From Chloroflexota bacterium (GTDB lineage Bacteria > Chloroflexota > Dehalococcoidia > SpSt-223), in the NCBI GenBank assembly GCA_023512725.1, contig JAILZB010000004.1, forward strand, positions 1 through 50,082: a stretch of 50,082 nt of DNA, written 5' to 3'. The notes below the pieces were generated by a model. It worked only from the letters and a program-made list of their open reading frames with translations. It was not told where the DNA came from and ran no database searches. Below, piece by piece: positions 44,901 through 50,082 of the stretch. Made by a program: the position numbers and the translations under genes. Each line of letters starts with the position of its first letter. The stretch's first letter is position 1.

Positions 44901-45258
44901 CCTCTCGGAGCGGCGGATCAAGCGCTGCCCGCTCTGGGATGTGGCGACGCTGCTGATCGGGCTGCATACGCTCTCGTTCGCAGGCCTCGGCGATGGCCGC
45001 CGCTTCGAAGAGGAGGTCATCACCCTCGAGCCGCTTGCCCGCTACTGGCGGCACTGGCTGCAGGTCGGCCTAGTGCAGGCCTACTTGACAGAGGCGGAGC
45101 CAGGCGGACTGCTGCCTACGGACCCGAGTAGCCTCCAGGCGCTGCTGGATACCTTCTTGCTCGAGCGGGCGATGGGCGAACTGCGGACGCTGCTCCGCAA
45201 CCAGCCCGAGCGGGTGATTGCTCCCGCCCGCGCGATCCTGGAACTGGTCGGCGGCTAA
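41920..45258 (+). CDS. treS: Trehalose synthase-maltokinase fusion with degenerate kinase loop
   Basis: TreS interconverts maltose and trehalose, and the fused maltokinase would phosphorylate maltose to feed GlgE. The 1112-residue chain has the GH13 TreS domain (1-~555): ELVANHTSDQHPWF, Asp212 in GLRLDAVP, Glu254 in LLAEANQW, Asp320 in RNHDELTLEM, all intact. The C-terminal region (~575-1112) is maltokinase-like, with the nucleotide Lys757 in LALKIIGR and DDFEGD (Asp986). However, the usual HGDxHLGQ catalytic loop reads HGALAPDL, with Ala969 in place of the catalytic Asp. The maltose kinase is therefore likely inactive or regulatory. ATG 41920 is chosen; the stop overlaps the convergent kinase gene by 3 bases. 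Confidence 0.93.
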   Translation: MPKRPGLSTTAADPLWYKDAIIYEVYVRAFRDSNRDGTGDFRGLISKLDYIQELGVTAIWLLPFFPSPLRDGGYDIADYTNVKPEYGTLRDVRQFIEEAHRRGIRVIFELVANHTSDQHPWFQRARRAKPGSVWRNFYVWSDTPEKYPGVRIIFKDFETSNWAWDPVAQAYYWHRFYSHQPDLNYDNPRVRREIQRVVDFWLDLGVDGLRLDAVPYLFEREGTNCENLPETHAFLKALRRHVDEKYGDRMLLAEANQWPEDAVAYFGEGDECHMAFHFPLMPRLFMAIHQEDRFPITDILERTPPIPETAQWCVFLRNHDELTLEMLTDEERDYMYRVYAEDPQMRINLGIRRRLAPLMRNNRRRIELMNALLFSLLGTPVIYYGDEIGMGDNIYLGDRDGVRTPMQWSSDRNAGFSEANEQQLYLPVIVDPEYHYQAVNVAVQQKNPQSLLNWMKQIIALRKRFRAFSRGSLELLAPSNHRVLAFIRRSGEETILVVANLSRFVQAVKLDLSAYRGREPLEMFGGSPFPRIGDEPYFLTLGPHSFYWFTLATPRPVSLAPLGGQDGAAVPTVPVRSRTSELLREFGPQIAVVEAITPYLLKHHWFARKPLVLQSVQFQDAIRLPTANDEAYLAIARLNPREGDAETCLMPVGIARGEAARRLLEEAPQLAIARVVGSETGERGVLSDGLEEEAIRQALLEVVLRERRLRGQAGELVGTLTRAGRRRLAGQEVHTSRLVFVDARYRAVIADDRLALKIIGRPESGVHPDLEVSVRLQERGCRALVPVLGWAEYRRPETEPLVVAILRPALPGAVSLASVLTEHVRRFLHDPAAHEFEVPGLTTSPRLQIEEVRRGVPAAAEEALGPALALVRLAGKRLAELHQALAQLGDDPAFAPEPFSEHYQEALYYGMVSAAERTFWRIRQLISDLGPGVPSELFEVLALHRPIHAYFRPIKAQRIAATRIRTHGALAPDLLLLVDGELVVDDFEGDQQRPLSERRIKRCPLWDVATLLIGLHTLSFAGLGDGRRFEEEVITLEPLARYWRHWLQVGLVQAYLTEAEPGGLLPTDPSSLQALLDTFLLERAMGELRTLLRNQPERVIAPARAILELVGG

Positions 45259-46727
45259 ACGCGTGCGCTCTCGACGACGGCTGGGGTCTCGGCCATGGCA
45301 GGCGAGAGTGGGGAGGGAGCAACCGGCTTCCCTTCGAGGGGGAGCAGGATCGTGAAGGTGGAGCCTTTGCCGTACTCGCTTTCGACGCTGACCTGGCCGC
45401 CGTGCGCCTCGACCAGGTACTTGACGATGGCGAGCCCCAACCCCGCCCCGGAGGAGCCGCGGGGCCCGGCCTTCTGGACGCGGTAGAACCGTTTCCAGAT
45501 GTGAGGCAGGTGGGCAGGGGGGATCCCCTCGCCGGTATCGCTCACGGTAATGCACGCCATCTCGCCCGACCGGTCGAGGCGGACGGTGATCGTCCCCCCG
45601 GCCGGCGTGAACTTGAGGGCGTTATCGAGCAGGTTTGTCACGACCTGGGCGAGCCGGCCCTCGTCGCCCAGCACTTGCAGCGGCTCGGCGACCTCGAGGA
45701 GCAGACGCTGGCCGTTCGCGCGCTGCTGGGCTTCCCGGACCACGCGGGCGAGCAGCTCCTTCAGCCGGACAGGCGTCCGCTCGATGACAAGACCAGCCTC
45801 TGCTCGTGCCAACACCAGCAGGTCGCCGACCAGGCGGCTCAGCCGCTCCACCTGGTGGCGGGCTTCCAGGATGCACTCGGCGCGCTCGCGTGGGTCGGGC
45901 AGGCGGTCGAGCAGCTCGAGGTTGGTGCGGAGTGCCAGCAAGGGGTTGCGGAGTTCGTGGGAGGTATCGGCCACGAACTCGCGGTGCATGCGGAGCGTCT
46001 CTTCCACCGTCAGCAGCAGGTGGTTGATCGTCCGGGCAAGCTCTCCCACTTCATCCGAGTTGGTGGCCGGGCGCAAGCGCTGGCTGAAGTCGCGCCCGGC
46101 CGCGATCTGGGTCGCCTGGTGGGCGAAGGCCTTCAGCGGGGAGAGGCCCTGGAGGGCAACAAACCAGCCGACCACGCCGGAAACGGCAACCGCCGCGGCT
46201 CCGAGGACGATCAGCAAGGTGCGCAAGTTTTCGATGAGGTCGAAGAGCGGTTGCCGCGACTGGCCGACGACCATCACCCCGATGACCGAACCGGTGGCCC
46301 CGTTGGAGCGGATCGGCACCGTGAGAATGCGGATGGGGCGGCCACCGAAGTCGTAGTTCTCGGCCAGGTCGGAGCGTCCGTTCAGAGCAGCCTGGAAGGA
46401 AGCGCTATCGACGGAGATATGCTGGCCGTTGAGCGTCTCCGAGGCGGCGACCACCGCGCCGCTCGGGTCCATCACCTGGACGAAGATCCCGGGGGCGTCG
46501 AGAGAGGAGAGCGGCCGCAAGTCCAGGTAGGCCAGGTCGGAGGGGGTCAGCACGATCCCGCGTGGCAGGATAGTCAAGCGAACTTGCTCGGCGCGGATCT
46601 CCAGGCGCCGGTCCATCTCGGCGCCAAGGCTCTGGGCTGCGGTCGCCAGGATCGTGACGCCGAGCACCGCGATCGTGACCACCATCAGGATGCTATAGGT
46701 GAGGGCCAGGCGCAAGCGTAGCGACAC
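45255..46727 (-). CDS. Sensor histidine kinase (HAMP-HisKA-HATPase)
   Basis: The 490-residue kinase has transmembrane spans at about 8-30 and 169-193 with a 138-residue extracytoplasmic domain between them. HAMP lies at 195-248, the HisKA His257 in FVADTSHELRNPL, and HATPase motifs NLLDNALKFTPAGG, DTGEGIPP and GSSGAGLGLAIVK follow. It resembles BaeS/MprB-type kinases that pair with OmpR-family regulators. GTG 46727 is 7 bases after the stop of the OtsA-OtsB-regulator fusion, whose receiver and DNA-binding domains are its obvious partner. What it senses (envelope or osmotic stress is plausible beside trehalose genes) is inference. Confidence 0.92.
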   Translation of the reverse strand: MSLRLRLALTYSILMVVTIAVLGVTILATAAQSLGAEMDRRLEIRAEQVRLTILPRGIVLTPSDLAYLDLRPLSSLDAPGIFVQVMDPSGAVVAASETLNGQHISVDSASFQAALNGRSDLAENYDFGGRPIRILTVPIRSNGATGSVIGVMVVGQSRQPLFDLIENLRTLLIVLGAAAVAVSGVVGWFVALQGLSPLKAFAHQATQIAAGRDFSQRLRPATNSDEVGELARTINHLLLTVEETLRMHREFVADTSHELRNPLLALRTNLELLDRLPDPRERAECILEARHQVERLSRLVGDLLVLARAEAGLVIERTPVRLKELLARVVREAQQRANGQRLLLEVAEPLQVLGDEGRLAQVVTNLLDNALKFTPAGGTITVRLDRSGEMACITVSDTGEGIPPAHLPHIWKRFYRVQKAGPRGSSGAGLGLAIVKYLVEAHGGQVSVESEYGKGSTFTILLPLEGKPVAPSPLSPAMAETPAVVESARV

Positions 46728-46734
46728 CGCCGCC

Positions 46735-49674
46735 TCACTCCTCGCGCAAGGCGTAGCCGTAGCCGCGCACGGTCTGGATCAGGCGGGGATGGTCGTCGGC
46801 TTCGAGCTTCTTGCGCAACTCTTTGATCGCGCTGTCGACATAGCCGACTTCTCCTTCGGCATCGTGCCCCCAGACGTGACGCGAGATCTGCTCGCGGGTC
46901 AGCACCCGGCGGGGATTCCGTAGGAACAGTCGGAGCAGTTCGAACTCGCGGGGCGTCAGCCGGAGCGGATCCCCATCCCGCCGCACTTCGTGGGTCTTCG
47001 GGTCCAGGCTCAGGCCGAGGAACTCCAGCGTGCTCTCTGAGGCCAGCTGCGAGCGTCGCAAGAGGGCCCGCAAGCGCGCCAGCAGTTCATCGAGGGCGAA
47101 CGGTTTGATCAGGTAGTCGTCGGCGCCGCGGTCGAGGCCCGCGATCCGGTCGGGCACGGTGTCGCGCGCCGAGAGGATCAGGATGGGAGTGGTCACCCCG
47201 GCGGCGCGGAGGCGTCGGCAGACCTCCAGCCCACTCAGGTCTGGCAGCATGATGTCGAGGACGATCACATCCGGTGCGAACTGGGTGCTCAGTGCGATCG
47301 CCGCCTCGCCCTCACCCGTTGTGGCCACCTCATAGCCCTCGACGACCAAAGCCCGCCGGAGGGAGTTGAGCACGGCGGGGTCATCGTCGACCACCAGCAC
47401 CCGCGCGGTGGCCGGCCGCGGGCTCGTCTCTTCCGGTTCGATCAGGGCGAGTTCGGGGTCCGCCTGCGAGGCCTCGACCATCGATTTGAGGAGGGCGCGC
47501 GCCTCCGTGAAGTCGCGGAGGCGGGGGGTCTCGCCCTTGAGAGCGGGACCGACCCGGACGGTGAACGCATGGGCAGGGAGGACGGTGAACAGGTCTTCAT
47601 CGGGCAGGTCATCGCCGAGCGCCAGGATGAACTCCCAGCTTCCCTTGGCGAGGAAGTGCAGCCCGGTGAGCCCTTTGTGGACGCCCGCCGTGGCCACTTC
47701 GATCACCTTGTTCGCAAGGGTCACCTGGAAGTGGTACTCCCCGGCGAGGGCGCGGAGTTCGGCAGCGAGTTCATCGGCCAGCTGGTCGGCGAGGGTGGGG
47801 TCGGCGAGGCGGTAGTGCCAGACGAGCGCGCCTTCTTTCTCCTCGATGAAGGTGCCAGGCAGCCGCTCAACGTAGCGCGTCAGGATGGGACGCACTACAT
47901 CCCGCCACTGATTCGCGAGGGGCGCCATGGCCACCCAGTCGCGCCCCCGCTCGCGGATCCAGAGCCCATGTTCGGCAGCCAGGGCAAGGTCCAGTTCCCC
48001 AAACCAGTACTCCAGGTCGTGGCGGCTGCGGCCGCTCACGATGACCACTTCGTTCCGTGGGTCGGCGCAGAGATTGGCGAGGATGCTCAGCAGCTCGGCA
48101 TCGGGCCAGGCGCGCCCCGGCGTATCCGCAAAGGGGACGAGGGTGCCGTCGTAGTCGAGGAACAACAGGCGGCGCTTCGCCTTCCGGTACGCTTCGATCA
48201 AGGCCTCGCTGGGCTGGAACTCGTAGTCGGCGCGTTGAAGAGCTTCAGCACACTTGCGCGCAGCGATGATGCCGGCAACGAAGCTGCTCCCCCAGCGGAC
48301 GACATCGTTCTCTTGGATGTGCCGGCGCATATTGGCGTTGCGAACGGCCTGCTCTTCGGGGGACATCTCGAGAGCGCGCTTGATCGCGCGTGCCACTTCC
48401 TGCTCATCGTTGGGGTTGACGATGATCGCCCCCGTCAGCTCGGCGGCGGCCCCGGCCATCTCGCTCAGGATCAGCACCCCGCTATTGTCCGGCCGGCTGG
48501 CGATGTACTCCTTCGAGACGAGGTTCATGCCGTCGCGCAGTGGGGTGACCAGTGCGATATCGGCGACGCTGTAGAGTGCCACCAGCGCCTCGAAGGGCAC
48601 CCCGCGGTACTGGTAGAGGATCGGTGTCCACCCGAGGGTGCCGAACTCGCCGTTGATCCGGCTGACGAGCTGCTCGATCTGGAGCTTGAGCTCGGCGTAG
48701 CCGCTCACGACATCGCGCGAGGGGACCACCACTAAGACGAGCACGATCCGGCCGTGCCACTGGGGGTTCTCGGCCAGGAAGGTGCGGTAGGCGGCCAGGC
48801 GGTTGAGGATGCCCTTGGTGTAGTCTAACCGGTCGAGGGAGAGGATGATCTTGCGGTCGCCTAATAAGGCGAGCAGCTCCTGGCGCTCGCGCTCGACGGC
48901 CTCATCGCGGGTCGCATCCTCGAACTTCCGAAAGTTGATGCCAATCGGGAAGGTGCCGACCTGCAACACCCGGTTCTCGATGTGCAGGCGGCCACCATCC
49001 TCGCCAACGCCCAGGATCCGTTCCACCGCTTCCAGGAAGTTCTCCGCGTAGCTCTGGTTGTGGAAGCCGACCAGATCGGCGCCAAGCATGCCTTCGAGGA
49101 TGCTGCGGCGCCACTCGTTCGGGAGCAGGCGGAAGACATCCACCGAGGGGAAGGGAATGTGCAGGAAGAAGCCAATCGCCAGGCGCGGAAAGCGCTCGCG
49201 GAGCATCGCCGGGAGTAGGAGCAGCTGGTAGTCGTGGACCCAGACGATATCATCCGGCCGGACGACCTCCAACACCGCGGTCCGGAACAGCTCGTTGATC
49301 GCGCGGTACTCCTCCCACTGCTGGTCGTCGAAGGTCGCCTGGGAAGAGAAGTAGTGGAAGAGTGGCCAGATCGTGGAGTTGCAGAAGCCGAAGTAGAACG
49401 AATCGATCTGCTTCTGCGTGAGAAAGACGGGGACAGCGTTGAAATCATCGCGGGCCTGCCGCCGCAACGCTTCGCGTTCGGTCGCCTGGTCGATCGCTGC
49501 GCCTGGCCAGCCGATCCAGAGATGGTCCGAGAACTCACTGGACGAAGACCCGAGCACTTCCAGATAGGTCCGCATCCCGGAAGCCAGGCCGCCATCGCTC
49601 GGCTGGATGGTGAAGCCTCCCTTCTCCTGGCGGACGCTGAATGGCAATCGATTGGAGACGATCACCAAGCGCAT
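46735..49674 (-). CDS. otsA-otsB: Trehalose-6-P synthase, trehalose-6-P phosphatase and OmpR-type response regulator in one chain
   Basis: The 979-residue protein carries three complete units. OtsA (1-~480, GT20): SNRLPFSV, HDYQ (147-150), LDRLDYTKGI (280-289) and RDGMNLVSKEY (380-390), the sugar-nucleotide and phosphate ligands. OtsB (501-~733, HAD): nucleophile motif DYDGT (507-511), VIVSGR, and metal motif GDDLPDED (687-694). After a linker of about 23 residues, an OmpR/PhoB regulator: receiver from 757 with phospho-acceptor Asp807 in VLDIMLPD and Lys857, and a winged helix at ~882-977 ending with VRGYGYALREE. No stop or convincing internal start separates the units. All catalytic and phosphorylation residues are present, so all three activities are plausible. 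It is the first gene of an operon with the kinase that follows. Confidence 0.92.
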   Translation of the reverse strand: MRLVIVSNRLPFSVRQEKGGFTIQPSDGGLASGMRTYLEVLGSSSSEFSDHLWIGWPGAAIDQATEREALRRQARDDFNAVPVFLTQKQIDSFYFGFCNSTIWPLFHYFSSQATFDDQQWEEYRAINELFRTAVLEVVRPDDIVWVHDYQLLLLPAMLRERFPRLAIGFFLHIPFPSVDVFRLLPNEWRRSILEGMLGADLVGFHNQSYAENFLEAVERILGVGEDGGRLHIENRVLQVGTFPIGINFRKFEDATRDEAVERERQELLALLGDRKIILSLDRLDYTKGILNRLAAYRTFLAENPQWHGRIVLVLVVVPSRDVVSGYAELKLQIEQLVSRINGEFGTLGWTPILYQYRGVPFEALVALYSVADIALVTPLRDGMNLVSKEYIASRPDNSGVLILSEMAGAAAELTGAIIVNPNDEQEVARAIKRALEMSPEEQAVRNANMRRHIQENDVVRWGSSFVAGIIAARKCAEALQRADYEFQPSEALIEAYRKAKRRLLFLDYDGTLVPFADTPGRAWPDAELLSILANLCADPRNEVVIVSGRSRHDLEYWFGELDLALAAEHGLWIRERGRDWVAMAPLANQWRDVVRPILTRYVERLPGTFIEEKEGALVWHYRLADPTLADQLADELAAELRALAGEYHFQVTLANKVIEVATAGVHKGLTGLHFLAKGSWEFILALGDDLPDEDLFTVLPAHAFTVRVGPALKGETPRLRDFTEARALLKSMVEASQADPELALIEPEETSPRPATARVLVVDDDPAVLNSLRRALVVEGYEVATTGEGEAAIALSTQFAPDVIVLDIMLPDLSGLEVCRRLRAAGVTTPILILSARDTVPDRIAGLDRGADDYLIKPFALDELLARLRALLRRSQLASESTLEFLGLSLDPKTHEVRRDGDPLRLTPREFELLRLFLRNPRRVLTREQISRHVWGHDAEGEVGYVDSAIKELRKKLEADDHPRLIQTVRGYGYALREE

Positions 49675-49842
49675 GGATGCACCTTCCGCTCACCCGGGCA
49701 AGCGGCATGCCCGCCCTCTCTGAAGAATACCGCGAAAAAGCCTAGCCGAGATAGCGGCCCTGGAGGATGACGAAACGATGAGGATTGTGCCGGCCTCCGT
49801 GACAGCTCGTCCCGCACCAGGAACTCTCAGGAGGAGAGCACG

Positions 49843-49956
49843 ATGAACAGGAAGCAACGGTTCGGATGCTGGCTGGCCGCTGCGCTGGCAACCCTGCTGG
49901 TGACGGCCGGCTTGGCATTGCTTCCCCCGCCGCTCCAGGCGCGGCGCGCCCCCTGA
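49843..49956 (+). CDS. Signal-peptide start of a secreted protein, cut short
   Basis: ATG 49843 with GGAGGAG ribosome site opens a 37-residue product: basic start, a hydrophobic core (LAAALATLLVTAGLALL), Pro-rich end and a QA cleavage site, then RRAP and a TGA. This is a classical Sec signal peptide without a mature protein. It probably continues in another frame, in sequence that appears degraded just beyond it. The gene is divergent from otsA-otsB, with about 170 bases between. Confidence 0.5.
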   Translation: MNRKQRFGCWLAAALATLLVTAGLALLPPPLQARRAP

Positions 49957-50082
49957 GGCGTGCGGGCGGCAGGCGCGCGCCGGCGTGGCGCCCCCGGCCA
50001 CGGCCGTCCGGCCAAGCCAGCCCCCCCGCCCCCCCGTGGACCGGGGGAAAAAAACCAGTGGGGTGGGCCAGTAGGGATAAAA
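49957..50082. other. Probable low-quality sequence end
   Basis: From about 49960 the sequence turns into G/C and A homopolymer runs (C runs of 7, G runs of 5, then A runs of 7 and 4) unlike anything else in the window, with no coding frame. It looks like a low-quality read end rather than biology. Confidence 0.6.

Noticed and set aside
47406-47500. A separate internal start for the response-regulator part of the trehalose fusion
   Set aside because: The only nearby start codons (ATG ~47480 and GTG at VLVVDDD) lack a properly placed ribosome site. The GGAAGAG motif is about 27 bases away from the GTG. Internal initiation is possible but unsupported.

Overview
The window is about two-thirds G+C with dense, short-gapped genes. 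Its gene set (Trp T-box leader, TrpB2, type 1B PyrK/PyrD, KorAB, TreS-maltokinase, OtsAB, HD-GYP, GlgX) best fits a thermophilic Chloroflexota of the Thermomicrobia type (Thermomicrobium, Thermorudis or Sphaerobacter relatives). That placement is inferred from gene content and protein style, not from a marker-gene search. I see no rRNA, tRNA, CRISPR array, transposase or phage gene. The last ~100 bases look unreliable.

Left part (1-5.4 kb): a minus-strand run of a metallo-beta-lactamase-fold hydrolase, a broken inositol-monophosphatase-like gene and two methyltransferases. Divergent from it are pyrK and pyrD, then a lipoprotein with a TolB-like beta-propeller. A clear promoter and a tryptophan T-box leader (UGG specifier, UGGC acceptor-pairing bulge, 12-bp terminator stem) then control an eight-gene run, trpB2-trpS-trpE-trpG-trpD-trpC-trpF-trpB (5.76-13.88 kb). 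No trpA is present.

Middle part (13.9-30.8 kb): two orphan family-5 solute-binding lipoproteins; a pyridoxamine-oxidase-fold protein; a minus-strand central-metabolism and wall series (linalool-dehydratase-like protein, murE, malate dehydrogenase, then 2-oxoacid:ferredoxin oxidoreductase korA-korB); a methyltransferase and an HD-GYP c-di-GMP phosphodiesterase; the glycogen debranching enzyme GlgX; and two small or uncharacterised membrane-associated proteins.

Right part (30.8-50 kb): a minus-strand signalling operon (membrane histidine kinase, stand-alone receiver, receiver fused to an ATPase-less HisKA_2-like domain), divergent from a Kelch lipoprotein with a leaderless-type start; an MFS exporter behind a strong promoter that overlaps a tandem repeat; aspS translationally coupled to an MmgE/PrpD protein; a membrane pseudokinase with TPR-like repeats; and a trehalose block. 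In that block a TreS-maltokinase fusion, whose kinase catalytic loop is degenerate, faces a two-gene operon: a 979-residue protein joining trehalose-6-phosphate synthase, trehalose-6-phosphate phosphatase and an OmpR-type DNA-binding response regulator in one chain, followed by its histidine kinase. This enzyme-enzyme-transcription-factor fusion is the most unusual thing in the window. It suggests a two-component system whose output includes both trehalose synthesis and gene control.
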